DNA of 64,000 nucleotides, taken from assembly GCA_019096155.1 (NCBI GenBank), contig JAHCVI010000006.1:1612001-1676000 (forward strand), written 5' to 3'. This document shows, in pieces, positions 1-11,052 of this stretch. This DNA is from Staphylotrichum longicolle. Its lineage: Eukaryota; Ascomycota; Sordariomycetes; Sordariales; Chaetomiaceae. Position 1 is the first letter of the stretch; each line of letters starts with the position of its first letter. The translations under genes and the position numbers were made by a program. The notes below the pieces were generated by a model, which saw only the letters and a program-made list of their open reading frames with translations, was not told the origin of the DNA and ran no database searches.

Positions 1-1702
1 GAGACAGCTCCGTGAGATCTTGAGGATGATGAAGGCGGCGAGCAGCTTCGACCAGTTGGCGTAGTCTGGACCGGAAGACTTTCCGGGGTATGTCGCTTTG
101 GTTCCCATGATAACCTTGTACGCAGTATAATAAAGTTCGACGAGACCGTCGTGGTCGAGTGCTTGGGTGTCATCGGCGGTAAAGAACAAGAAGCTGTTCA
201 CGTGAAGTCGGGCAGAGTTGAGGGAGAGAATCCCTGTCAGGTCAAGTCAGCGCTGTGGCTCTTAGTCCGCGGCCAAGGGAGAACCCACTGCGCTCGCCGC
301 TGAGCCTTAGCGCGAAGCAATTCAGTTCGGCATCGTACGTCTTGATCAGGGCGTGGAGCGTGATGGCGCATCCAGGCGACGCCACGGCCTCCGCAGAAAC
401 CTGTCGCATCAACCCGGACACGGCTCTGCTCTGTACCCGCGCCAGGTCGCAGTGAAACTGGAGCTCATTGGATTGTCGGCTGCCGTTTCTGAGATCCATG
501 TTGACGAAGTCGGCTGCGGCGGCAGCTGGTAGTCCCAGACCTTGGCTCGTCCTCGCCGATGTTAATGCAACGCTCGCTCCACTCCACTCATGGCCTCCCC
601 AAGGATGCGCTTACAGCTGGCAGACAATGCATGTAAACGACCACAGCCGGTCCCGAAACATCCTTTCCAACTCGCAGAAACGCAGCTGGTTGGGCTCAAA
701 ATCTTGCCCGACGCCGGGGATGTGCAGGCCGATTTGAATGGCCAGGTGTATGGCGGCACCGCAGATGATATACGTCACGTCCCTGGTCATGGACTTCAGG
801 GGCACTGCCCAGGTACAAAGAATGAGCATGCCCTGCAGTGTCTGTATTGACGCTGAGCGCGACGATATGGATGCAAATGCCATGCCGTTGATATGAGGTC
901 CGATTGACTCTAGCATCGTGGGATCTTGAGAGTAGCGTCGGCAGCCGGTCACGAGGATCGCCCAGAAGAGGAATGGGGACTGGGCGTAGCAGTCATTCGG
1001 CGACAGCGTCGAATCGAGAATGGGCAGCACAGGGTGGTAGGATTTGAAGTACCTGAAAATCATCAGCAGACAGGAACGGGTGGCGTCGTTCGTTCGTCTT
1101 ACAAGTCAAAGCAGTCGTCGATCCGCTGCGCATCATACTCACGCCCGTCCAACAAGCGCGGCACGGTCGACGAGTGCCTCGGACTCACCGGGTCCTCGAG
1201 CAGCAGGCCTATTGCGGGAAAGCGCGGGTCATCCGCGGAGCTGTTTGTCTCGGAGAAGGTTGAGTAGGAGTGACTTAGGCTTCTTGCGGTCGTCTGGGGA
1301 GGTACCAGGGAGTTGTCCGCTTCGTGCCACGGGCCATCCGGCGCAGTACGGGCCTCCTCATGTACGGGGGAGGCAGCCGCGCCGCCCTGGGGGAGCTGCT
1401 GCCTCAAATAGTCCAGCTCGCGCTGCAAGGCGGCTTTTCTGCGTATCTAGTCAGTGGAGTTTCAAGCCCCCTCAAGACACTGCAACATACGTTTTACGGT
1501 TGCGCTTCACCGGCGGTCCCTTGAGGCACTCAAGACCCAGGCGAATGCACCGCGAGCACGCCGCATCTTCGCCGGAATGTGCAAGATCGCACCGAATCTA
1601 CGACGCGTCAGCCGGGCAGTCAACCCTCATCCTCCCTCGGAGCGTGACCTTTTGTTCTCGGCACCCGTGGCAAGCGCGCGGCCGTCCCCGACTAGGCCTC
1701 AT
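1..1702 (-). CDS. Zn2Cys6 fungal transcription factor, C-terminus cut by window edge
   Basis: Nuclear DNA-binding regulator, read as complement(<1..233, 289..551, 615..1052, 1103..1438, 1491..1597, 1649..1702). Exon 1 starts MRPSRGRPRACHGCREQK. After a 51-bp intron (donor GTCACG) exon 2 supplies IRCDL...ACSRCIRLGLEC, so the zinc cluster (C-x2-C-x6-C ... C-x2-C-x6-C) is rebuilt only by splicing. A basic linker (KRNRKTK) and a short coiled-coil (LQRELDYLRQQ) follow. Exon 4 (YFKSYHPVLPILD, AIHLAIQIGLH) is the fungal transcription factor middle homology region. All five introns keep frame and have AG acceptors. The protein is still open at base 1, so the end is missing. Its target genes are unknown; the 2OG oxygenase divergent from it is the nearest candidate. 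Confidence 0.85.
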
Positions 1703-2917
1703 ATTACACAGACACTAGGAGCCGAAATAGATAATCTGCCAGTCTAGTTGAAACGTCAAGATGACCAAAATGATTCAAGGACTTCAATGCGAGCCGGAGA
1801 AGAATGAAGTCGAGAAGGTAACTACCCCAATCTGGGGGACGCCTGGTGGAGCCCCTAACCCCTGAAAGCTTGCGGGGCCCGCATGCCATGCGGGGTTGAA
1901 CCATCACCTCGGGACTCTTGGACTCCGGACCACCGGCCACAGCTTCCCAGCTTCCTAACCCTCAATCACGGGGCATGTGTGGCGAGGCGGACCACCCATC
2001 TGCTGGATCGAGCTTTTCCAGATACACTGACAGGACCAAAGGCAAGCTCCGATAACAACGCGAGCTTTCACAGGTTCCATGTTGATGCAGGTTGCTAGCC
2101 TTTTTCTGCGCCCCTGAAATCGTGCCAGGTCGGTCCCTACAAACATGTACCTTGCAAAGCAATCACGAATCGGCTCCAATGGATTATGTACCTTAAAACA
2201 AGCAACAACACACATGCAGTCGCTCAAGCGGAGACCTACCTTGTCATTGCTGCCTCGGATAATCTCGAACCCCCCGTGAGATATTAGCGGACTTTGAACA
2301 TGAGGTCGCCGAGGGACTTTGACATGTTGAAGACGTTACCTTGTACATTACCTTAGCCATGGCGGGAAAAGGCGAGCTCAGGACAATTGCGCAGGGCCGG
2401 AATAGACTCGCATTTCAATCGTATCTCACTGCCGAGTATCGCCACGCGGCCAATCTTCAGTCTGTCTTTGAGCACGGGGACACCTACTTGATTACGTCCA
2501 CAACAGTATTTACATAAGCCAGGCTGGCCTGGCTCGCCTGGCACTGGCAAGCTGAGGTGGATCGCCGGAGTTTACCACGTGTGGGGTCGGCCACATCGGC
2601 CACATCGGCCACGGAGACCGGGCCATCTCGGCCAGCCAATACCCTCACACTCCACATTAAGTGTCCCAGAGGAAGGGATCTCGAGACTTTGGACCGTGGC
2701 AGCGAGGCAAGTGGTACCCGGTGCGGCCGGTGCACTGGGTGGCTTTTAGGATGCTGCTTTCTAATCTCGCCGACTTGGTACACTGATAAAAGAATGTCAT
2801 GCGACAGTGACCCAGGTCCTCAATTCCTGGCTTCATCCCGTCCTTCATGCTTCGTGCTCGGAACATAGCCATTTCAAACATCTCAGTTTCACCGTCTTGG
2901 TTATCCAGCTTTTCGTC
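1703..2917. other. Intergenic region, divergent promoter between regulator and 2OG oxygenase
   Basis: No convincing gene. Short open frames here lack family resemblance or splice support. It separates two divergent genes, so it should hold both promoters. A small 9-bp tandem repeat lies at 2587-2613. Confidence 0.6.
2587..2613. repeat. 9-bp tandem repeat, three copies
   Basis: Three consecutive copies of TCGGCCACA (the last ends in G) lie about 305 bp upstream of the 2OG oxygenase start. This could be a cluster of regulator sites or a simple expansion; the sequence alone does not decide. Confidence 0.7.
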
Positions 2918-4030
2918 ATGATTGCCAAAGAGATCCCCGTCCCAGAGCATTTCGTACCCGTCGGGCCGACCAAGGAGCCTGTCGACTTTGTCGAGCTGCG
3001 CACCATCGACCTCGCCAAGTACGATGACGGCCCAGAGGCGCGAAAGGCATTGGCAGAGGAGCTCCGACTCGCCATGACAACCCAGGGCTTTTTCAACCTC
3101 ATCAACCACGGTCTCAGCGAGGAGGAAATCACACGCCAGGTTGACATTGGCCACCACATCATCACCCACACCCCCCTCGAGGAGAAGCACAGACTCCAGG
3201 CGCCCATGATCGAGGAGGGCTCCTACCACGGCTTCAAGCCCCGTGGCCACTGGCGCGCCGGCAAGAACGTTCGCGACAAAGTCGAAAACTTCAACGTCTA
3301 CCGGGACATGACCCTGCGCGACCAGCCCCAGTGCATGGAACCCTGGAAGCCCGAGGTCCAGCACTTCATCGACTACACCCACAAGGAGGTGCTCTACAAA
3401 CTGCTGCGTCTCTTCGCCATCTCGCTTGAGATTGAGGACGAGGACTTCTTCGTGAAGCTACACGACTACGAGAAGCACGACGAGACCTGGCTGCGGTACA
3501 TGGAGTACTTTGACGAGTACACTGAAGAGGACAAGAAGGAAACCAAGGGCCTCTGGCTGGGCGGCCACCAGGATCTGACCAGCCTGTCCCTCCTCTTCAG
3601 CCAGCCCATGGCCAGCTTGCAGGTCCGCGCCTACGAGGACGACGCCACCTGGAAGTTCGTCAAGCACATCCCAGGTGGCATCATCGTCAACGCCGGCGAG
3701 GTCATGCTGTGGTGGACCGGAGACTACTACAAGGCGGCCATCCACCGGGTCTCGGAGCCGCCACAGGACCAGAAGGGCCACAATCGCTGCAGCGTCTTCT
3801 ACTTCTGCCTCCCCAACGACGACGTCGTCATCAACACGCTCCTGGACGAATCCCCGGTTCTTCGTAGAGCGGGCGTCAAGATGGCGCACAAGCCAGAGGA
3901 CGCCCCTACGTCGAAGACCTGGGCCAACGGTCGCATCAAGATCACGGGCCGCAGCGCCGTCTATGACAAGCAGGAAGGGAACACGGCGTACGAGAAGGTC
4001 GGCACCGTCACGACCCGATGGTTCAAGTAA
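2918..4030 (+). CDS. 2-oxoglutarate/Fe(II)-dependent oxygenase (isopenicillin N synthase-like)
   Basis: Intronless, 370 residues. Non-haem iron oxygenase that would couple 2-oxoglutarate decarboxylation to hydroxylation or desaturation of an unknown substrate. The N-terminal DIOX_N-type region has QGFFNLINHGLS. The iron triad is H217-x-D219 (GGHQDLT) and H276 (AAIHRVS). R290-x-S292 is the usual 2OG carboxylate clamp. I chose ATG 2918 because the 37 residues upstream in frame do not look like a domain, and MIAKEIPVPEHF is a typical start for this family. Thymine-hydroxylase-like and nicotinate-pathway oxygenases share this architecture, so substrate cannot be assigned. It lies divergent from the Zn2Cys6 regulator. 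Confidence 0.9.
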   Translation: MIAKEIPVPEHFVPVGPTKEPVDFVELRTIDLAKYDDGPEARKALAEELRLAMTTQGFFNLINHGLSEEEITRQVDIGHHIITHTPLEEKHRLQAPMIEEGSYHGFKPRGHWRAGKNVRDKVENFNVYRDMTLRDQPQCMEPWKPEVQHFIDYTHKEVLYKLLRLFAISLEIEDEDFFVKLHDYEKHDETWLRYMEYFDEYTEEDKKETKGLWLGGHQDLTSLSLLFSQPMASLQVRAYEDDATWKFVKHIPGGIIVNAGEVMLWWTGDYYKAAIHRVSEPPQDQKGHNRCSVFYFCLPNDDVVINTLLDESPVLRRAGVKMAHKPEDAPTSKTWANGRIKITGRSAVYDKQEGNTAYEKVGTVTTRWFK

Positions 4031-5068
4031 GGAGCTGGTCGGTGGACCTGATACGGAGGGGTCGTTTCTTTGGGACATGGGTGCCGCATCTTGTGGAAAG
4101 GTCCTGCCTTGACTGTCGGGTTAGGTAGATTGCCCCTGCAAGGCGTTCCCGGGATCCCTGTGTGCACGTAGCTTAGGTAGTCTGAACTTTGGGAAGACAG
4201 CAACGAAATGCCAGTGACTGTCTTCAGTCTTTGAAACTGTGATATGACAGGGCCTCTATTACTGTTAACTGGCCCGATGAAACATTGGTCCTTACGCCCC
4301 CGAGTGTCTCTTTTCCCCTCAGCTTGTGCTGCTTAGCCTCACCTATTACCTGCATTGTGAGCAGATCCGTCTTCGGCGATCCGCGTTTCATAGAAACCTA
4401 CCTCAGTGGCGCTTGTTTCGTCAAGGTCAGCCATGGCATCCCTCGTCTACACTAAAGCACACCGGACAACGCCCAGCCGAAACCTGTGGAGTGTTGCTAA
4501 CAAGTACGGCGGCGTGGACGGTGTCCTGTTTGACAGGCTCCACATGGCACAAACGCTCCCAGTTTGCTTAAATCCATCCACTGTGTCAACGCCATCCAAG
4601 AATCGGAAACGGGCAAAGAAACAGGAAGGAAAGTCTCGACTAGCCCCCTGTGGCGGTTCGTCGGAATCGGATCGGCGAGTTGCAAGCCCCGATGAGTGAT
4701 GAAGCCAAGGTCCGCCGGGCCCCTTTCGTTTTGGCCGCAACTTCCGTGCGGAGAATTGATCTTTTTCGTGGACCGCTCATTGTGACAGCATCATCTCGGC
4801 GGAAATCGGCCAGAGCAGCCCCTCGATCCTGGCACAACTCGGCAAACTTTGAATCACCACCCGCATCGGCCCAATGCCCGGCATGATAAGCCCCTCAACA
4901 ACTCCTGGCGTAACTGCTGCCATGGCGTCTAATGATGCTAGACGTGATTGGGTCTCTGTATTTTGTGGCCGAGGTCGCCCGCGCCTCGCACTTGTTTAAA
5001 GAGTGTCATCCAGACAGTTCATGTTTTTCCCAAATCGCATCACAGGTCAAGGCAGTGTTTTCTTCGAG
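4031..5068. other. Intergenic region without recognisable gene
   Basis: About 1 kb. It carries the 3' side of the 2OG oxygenase and the promoter of the lyase gene. Small open frames on both strands have no recognisable content. Confidence 0.55.
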
Positions 5069-6103
5069 ATGGCCGAACAAGCGGATCGCATATCGCCAGT
5101 TCAGAAGCTGCGGCGCTTGATGAATGATTCCGACAAGATTATCCTCGGTCCCGGCGTGTACGATGGCTTGACGGCTCGCATTGCGTTGCAGGCTGGATTT
5201 GACTGCCTGTACATGGTATGTCACCAAAAACAACCTGGACAATGACCACTAGGCTCACGGCGGAACGTGTAGACCGGTGCAGGGACGACCATGTCGAGGC
5301 TAGGCATGCCGGATCTAGGAGTGGCCACGTTGAACGACATGAGGGATCATGCAGGCATGATAGCCAGTTTGGATCGATCAGTGCCTCTCATCGCCGACAT
5401 GGACACCGGTTACGGCGGTGAGCTGCCGACGAAACGGACATGGCGACAGGGCTAATGCGTATCTACAGGGCCTTTGATGGTTGGCAGAGCTGTCGAGCAA
5501 TACATTAATGCCGGCGTTGCAGGCTTTCACATCGAGGATCAAGTCGTCAACAAGAGGTGCGGCCATTTGAAGGGCAAGGAGCTTGTGAGCGAGACGGAAT
5601 GGTACGCGCGCATCCGAGCCGCCGTCAACAGCAGAGCCAAAACGGGCCGAGACATTGTCATTGTGGCCCGCACGGATGCTCTGCAGTCTCTTGGCTACGA
5701 GGTGGCACTCAAGCGCCTCAAGGGAGCTCTGGAGCTTGGTGCAGACGCCGCTTTCCTCGAGGGTGTCGAGTCCAAGGAGCAGGGCCGACAAATCTGCGCC
5801 GACCTGGCGCCCGCACCAGTCATGTTGAATATGGTCGAGGGCGGCGTGACGCCGCATTTCTCATCACAGGAGGCCAAGGAGCACGGTTTCAAGTTTATCG
5901 TGTATCCCGGACTGGCTCTCGGCCCGGTCTACCAGAGCGTCGCCGCAGCATGTAAACACCTGAAGGAGACGGGGGATACGGGCAATGTATATCAGGGCAC
6001 GCAAGGACAAGGGCCGAAAGAGCTCTTTATGGTGTGCGGCTTGAAGGAGGCGATAGAGTTTGACGTCGCCGCTGGCGGAGAGCTGTATAAACGCGGCGTG
6101 TAG
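5069..6103 (+). CDS. Isocitrate lyase/PEP mutase superfamily lyase
   Basis: Read as join(5069..5215, 5273..5417, 5469..6103), 308 residues. Introns of 57 and 51 bp with GTATGT/TAG and GTGAGC/CAG boundaries rebuild YMTGAGTT and DMDTGYGGPLMVG. The (beta/alpha)8 fold of the PEP mutase/isocitrate lyase superfamily is shown by DMDTGYG (metal-binding region), HIEDQ, and the active-site loop NKRCGHLKGK with the catalytic Cys. VARTDAL follows. These enzymes cleave or form C-C or P-C bonds next to a carboxylate (2-methylisocitrate lyase, dimethylmalate lyase, oxaloacetate hydrolase). Length and the KRCGH loop fit the short lyases rather than full isocitrate lyase (about 530 aa). The exact substrate is undetermined. 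No targeting peptide is evident. Confidence 0.88.
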
Positions 6104-6927
6104 CATTTCGAGTCCGGAGTCCCTAAATCTCAACACCGCTTACTTCTCAACGCTTGACGAGTTGCAGCTTCAACGTGTTACTCCACCCCTCCTCGGTAGC
6201 AACCCATGCAATCACGGTTGGGTGTGTTATAAGATAGCGCCTTTCTTGAGGCGAAGCTTTTGACTTAGCACCGTGTCGGGAATATGCCGGTTGGAGGATT
6301 AGTTCTCGGAAGTGAAATGATCAACAAGGAATTTGAGTTGTTCGTGGCAGTGCGTCAAACAAGTGCTTACGACATCTCGAAGAATGTCGCCCAAGTTGGT
6401 CCCGTCACCTCCGAGCTGGAATCAAGCGTGCTGGTTTTGGCTTAGCACGCGCATCACCGGCATTACATCATCCAAAAGTACTGGCCGATGAGCCACTGTT
6501 TTCCCTGAAAGAACGTGTAATAAGCGAGGGTCTGAACATCGCTTCCAACGACAACATGTTGCTGAGTGATCACCCACATCCCCTGTCTTTCACAACCCCG
6601 GCGCTCACTTTCTCATTCGACAGATGGAGTAGTTTTGCCTTGAATGGCGATTGAAACACCCGCGGCCGACCTCAGTACCTGAAGGTATTCATTGCGTCGG
6701 AGAGTTTTCTAAAAAGTTCTCGGAAGCTCCGAGGAGCTGAAGTGTTGCGCGCAAGGGGGCTGAGCCATACGATCACATCTGATGGGTTCGTTGCTTGGAA
6801 CTTTGAGATGAGAACATAAGGTACATACATAAGTCCGTTTCCCCTGTTGCTTGTGTACTTGACTCGGAGCAAACACCCCGGCTAAAGTTACCAACTTCAA
6901 CTTTCATCCCTTTCCACCACCACCATA
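6104..6927. other. Intergenic region, promoter side of the tannase/feruloyl esterase
   Basis: No supported gene. The last 100 bp contain CT-rich and CCACCACCACC tracts typical of fungal 5' leaders directly before ATG 6928. Confidence 0.55.
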
Positions 6928-8532
6928 ATGTTCCCGACCCTTGCTGTGTTCGTTGGCAGCCTTGCCATTGCCAATGCCGCAGCAGCGGACTCCAACTCCC
7001 GACGGTCTTGCGCCAACATTGCAGCACCCCGAGTCGAAGGGGCTAAAGTCCTCTCCGTGTCCAGCGCTGAGCTGCGCAACCACACCGTCGCCGCGTTCCC
7101 TCCACTCCTTAACGAGCCAGTGGCAGGCATCAACGTGTGCGAAGTCAACGTCACCCTCACTCACCCGGGCGCCAACGACACCGTCAGCGTCCAGGTCTGG
7201 CTGCCTCTCGAGAAGTGGACTGGACGCTTCCTCTCGCTTGGAGGCAGCGCATGGGCTGCCGGCCATGGTCCTCTCTCCATTGCCCCCTACGCTGTCCAGG
7301 GCTTTGCTGCAGCCGCCACCGACGCCGGCCTGGATGGGAACTTCCTTGACCCCAGCGGCTGGGCGCTAAAGGCAGATGGCACAATCAACACCGACTTGCT
7401 GACCAACTTTGCGTCCCGGTCCATCCACGATCTGGCTGTCGTCGGCAAGGCGGTCACAGGCTCGTACTACGGAAAGGCACCGTCGTTCTCGTACTGGCAG
7501 GGCTGTTCGACAGGCGGTCGGCAAGGGATGGTTGCGGCGCAGAAGTATCCGAACGATTTTGACGGGATCCTCGCCGGTGCGCCGGCCATCTACTGGACCA
7601 AGTATGTCATTGCCGAGCTCTGGCCGCAGGTGGTCATGAACGAGGCTGGGTACTACCCCTCGAAATGCGAGTTTGCTGCGGTCAGAGATGATGCTGTCGC
7701 CGCGTGTGACGAGTTGGACGGGGTAAAGGACGGCGTCATCTCGAACCTTGCACGATGCAACTACAATCCCTCGAGACTGCTGGGTCAAAAGATCAACTGT
7801 GACGGCACTGAGGTCTTCTTCACACCCCAGCTCATCTCGATTGTGCAAAAAATATGGGAAGGCCCCAAGACATCGTCCGGTTCAAGGCTCTGGCACGGTC
7901 TCAACATCGGCGCTCCACTTGACACCCTGGCGGCGACAAACAACGGCAAGGGATCCCCTTTCTTTGTCGCAACGGACTGGGCGAGAGACTTTGTCAAGGC
8001 TAATCCAGGCCTCAACCTCGACGGACTTGACTCTGTCGGGCTGCGTGATCTGTTTGCGCAGTCCGTGGAAAAGTTCAACGCCGTCATTGACTCCTCGGAT
8101 GCTGATCTCTCGGGCCTCCAAAAATCCGGCGGCAAACTATTGGTGTGGCACGGCGAGGCGGATAATGTAATCTTCCCCAAAGATACAATCCAGTACCGCA
8201 AGGAGGTGGAAAACAAAATGGGTGCTGCTGGTCGGAGGATCGACGACTTCTTTCGGCTCTTCATTGCCCCAGGCGTGGACCACTGTGCCGGTGGCAGTAT
8301 CGACGGTGCTGGCCCAACCGATCCACTCGGAGCACTCATCGATTGGGTTGAGAAGAAGAAGGCTCCTCAAGAACTTGCCGCTGCCACCTTGCCGACTGCG
8401 AAGTCCCATTTCTCTCGGAAGCTCTGCCCCTATCCCCAGGTGGCAAAGTTTGATGGGCACGGCGACCCGAGCTTGGCCAGCAGCTTTCATTGCGCAAAGG
8501 GCTTTGGCAACTCATGCTCCAAATCTACCTGA
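6928..8532 (+). CDS. Secreted tannase/feruloyl esterase family hydrolase
   Basis: Intronless, 534 residues, near the family length of 520-590. The first about 20 residues (MFPTLAVFVGSLAIANAAAA) form a signal peptide, so it acts outside the cell, splitting ester links of plant phenolics such as gallate or ferulate esters. The family's CS-D-HC signature is complete: C193-S194 in GCSTGGR, D412 in HGEADNVIF, and H452-C453 in GVDHCAGG. The nucleophile, acid and base are present and the two cysteines can form the disulphide that clamps the triad. Several N-x-S/T glycosylation sites occur. Sequence alone cannot separate tannase from feruloyl esterase. It lies convergent with the NCS1 permease, with about 110 bp between stops. 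Confidence 0.92.
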   Translation: MFPTLAVFVGSLAIANAAAADSNSRRSCANIAAPRVEGAKVLSVSSAELRNHTVAAFPPLLNEPVAGINVCEVNVTLTHPGANDTVSVQVWLPLEKWTGRFLSLGGSAWAAGHGPLSIAPYAVQGFAAAATDAGLDGNFLDPSGWALKADGTINTDLLTNFASRSIHDLAVVGKAVTGSYYGKAPSFSYWQGCSTGGRQGMVAAQKYPNDFDGILAGAPAIYWTKYVIAELWPQVVMNEAGYYPSKCEFAAVRDDAVAACDELDGVKDGVISNLARCNYNPSRLLGQKINCDGTEVFFTPQLISIVQKIWEGPKTSSGSRLWHGLNIGAPLDTLAATNNGKGSPFFVATDWARDFVKANPGLNLDGLDSVGLRDLFAQSVEKFNAVIDSSDADLSGLQKSGGKLLVWHGEADNVIFPKDTIQYRKEVENKMGAAGRRIDDFFRLFIAPGVDHCAGGSIDGAGPTDPLGALIDWVEKKKAPQELAAATLPTAKSHFSRKLCPYPQVAKFDGHGDPSLASSFHCAKGFGNSCSKST

Positions 8533-8644
8533 ATGTGAAGGTGGAGAGGCAACAAGATCGATGCAGATTTGGGGAGGGTACATTGTATGATAGCACAGCC
8601 AAAACATAGAGCATGATGTGCATTATAGACGTTCTCCTGACTCT

Positions 8645-10262
8645 TCATCTCCCAATAAGCTTCAACTCCAGCCATCGCATGGGTGGGTACGAGACGATGG
8701 CAAACCCGCAACCCACCCAGAGGCCAATGTCACTGAAACCAGCCTTTTGCGCCAGCGGACCGACATACCACACCTGGTACATGCCGAGAATTGCACCTAC
8801 CCAGCCGAGCAGAAATGCCATAAGGGCTGCGATGCCTACAGGCAGATATGCCTGATCTTCCCACTTGGTCCAGTCGAAGCCGCTGTTCCACTTGAACAAG
8901 ACATGCTCCATGACGACAATCATTATCATGATCTCGACCCAATATCCCATTAACGCGAGAAAGTTCCCAAAGATCACCAGCAAGTTGTCCCGTCCGGCGA
9001 GGGCGAGCACAAGGTCAATCACAATGATCAAGCATGTCCACACCCACCGCGGAACTACCTTGCCGTACCGCCCCATGACCTGGACGCCCAGCGCCGCCGA
9101 GTACGCTCCGGGAATACTGTTGGCGATGATACCCAGCGCGACGATCACACCGCACAGCTTTCCAAAGCCGGCCAGACCGTCAAAGCCCTGCACCATCAGA
9201 GCACCAGTCGAGATGGAAAAGGCTTCCTTCCATGCCGGATTGGATGCGACGCCCGACCCGAGTCCGATGCCGAGCAGGTAAACGAATGTGAAGGAGAAGA
9301 AGAGGCCGGCCATGGTGAGGAGGAAAATCTTGACTTTCGAGGTGGTTTCGGGGTAATAGACGTAATAATCCGAGGCGGCGGCAGCCCATGAATTCGGGAT
9401 GTAAAAACAGAGAGAGAGAAATGAGAGGCGGTTGGCAGCAAGGGTGACTGCATCCCCCGTCGACTCGAGGGTTGAATCAAAGTGCGGCCCGGCGGAGCCC
9501 ACCAGGACAAACAGGGCGAGAAGCTGGGGGATTGCGGCATATCTGTGGTGTGTCATTAAACCAAACGATCATTGCAGAACGAGGAGAATCTGCCGAGACT
9601 GGAACCAAAACTTACCTCTCGTAGGTATGAAAGATAAACATGCCAAACACGGCCACCACCCAACACACCACGGCAACCACCACAATGCCCACAGCAATGG
9701 TCATTGTCCCGCCGCTCACTGCCGACAAGATCTGCCCCGAGATGATAAAGCTCACCGTCACGTAGCCGCCCATGAGAACAATGTTGAGAAAACACGGCAG
9801 CTTCGACGGCCAGTAGCCCATAAAGTACCGCAGCACCACCATGGTCCTGTTCCCGCTGGCGGGGCCCCACATGGCCATGTACCCCGTCGATGCGCAGCCC
9901 AGCAGACATCCAAAGATGGCGCAGAGCACGCTGTCGCGGAAGCCCAGGTTGAAGACGAGCGGGCCGAAGAGGCCCGTGGTCAGGTTGTTGGCCGAGAGGT
10001 TGGCGCCAAACCAGAGGATGAAGACCTGCAGGTCGGCGAGGGCCGAGGGCGGGTGCCGCTCCTCGGGCAGGACACGGGTGATGCCGCGGGCTTCGAAGCC
10101 GGAGAGGCCTTCGATGCGGTCGTTGATGCGGCGGAGGGTCGTCAAGATGGTGGGGGGATCCGAGGGGGTTGTGGAGGACGTGGTCTCGGCCTTGGCGATG
10201 AGGACTGCCGGTTCGGGAGAGGACTTTTCGCCTCTTTCGAGGTCTGGAGGTGACTCTGCCAT
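8645..10262 (-). CDS. NCS1-family purine/cytosine-type permease
   Basis: Read as complement(8645..9542, 9616..10262), 514 residues, one 73-bp intron (GTAAGT...CAG) joining HTYER to YAAIPQLL. A charged cytosolic N-terminus (about 90 residues) precedes about twelve hydrophobic segments. FILWFGANLSANNL and the MGYWVEIMI/YLPVGIAAL region match the NCS1 (Fcy2-like) family, which carries nucleobases, allantoin or related compounds with protons across the plasma membrane. Substrate cannot be told from the sequence. It is divergent from the GMC oxidoreductase, with 790 bp between starts. Confidence 0.9.
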
Positions 10263-11052
10263 CGTTTGGTTCTATGTGGGAAGTGAGATTGTGTTTTGTG
10301 TGAACTGAGAAATGATTATCCGTTGACTCGACGTGCAGAATTAACAGTTGAGACGGTGATGCCAGAGGGACTGAAAGTCGCGAGGAAACGGAGACGGGAT
10401 GTCCCTGTTCTGTCAAAGGTCCACTCAGTAACACCAAGCTTAAGATGCATCCTCACTGCCGTGAATCGGAGAGCGTGCACCCTTCACAACTCCCGCGCCT
10501 GCAGCTTCGCGAGCGGGGACCGTGACACTCGGGCCCGGCGTCCATGCCGTGTAACGAGTAAAATGGCGATCCGAAACTTTGCATCTGGAACAGATTGCAG
10601 CATGCCCGCCGACTGGAAGGGGCCTACGGGGGGGGTAAGCACTTGCCGGGAAGCACCCGTGGTTGTGGCTTGTGGCTGCAGAACCCACCATCAATATCAC
10701 ACCACGACGGCGAGGGGAAACCGCATCGGGAGCACGTCCGGGTTTCCAAAAGAAGCGGCAGCGGACCGTTCCCCCCAGCATCATGCAGTGATGCCAAGTA
10801 CTGTTTCTGAGTCGTCGTTAGTACACCCCTAAATAATGTAGGTGCAAATCATCCTCTCGACAACTCCCCCGTTTAACAGTGAACTTGCTCTGGTACATCG
10901 CTCCGCGCACCTTAATCCAAGGTCAGGTCATTAGGTTTCTGCACGGACAACGAATAAACTCGAACCATTAAAGCCCAGGCCCAGGTTTCAAGCAATCAAC
11001 TTCCCAGAACACCGATCCCGGCTACGAACAAGTCCACCTTCTCGGTACTGTC
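10263..11052. other. Divergent promoter region between NCS1 permease and GMC oxidoreductase
   Basis: 790 bp, no supported gene. Both flanking genes start here in opposite directions, so shared control is possible. The region just before 11053 is AT-richer and C/A-rich, as in fungal leaders. Confidence 0.55.

Noticed and set aside
9432..10253. 273-residue plus-strand open frame over the NCS1 permease
   Set aside because: Antisense to the permease, which has a clear membrane pattern and splice junction.
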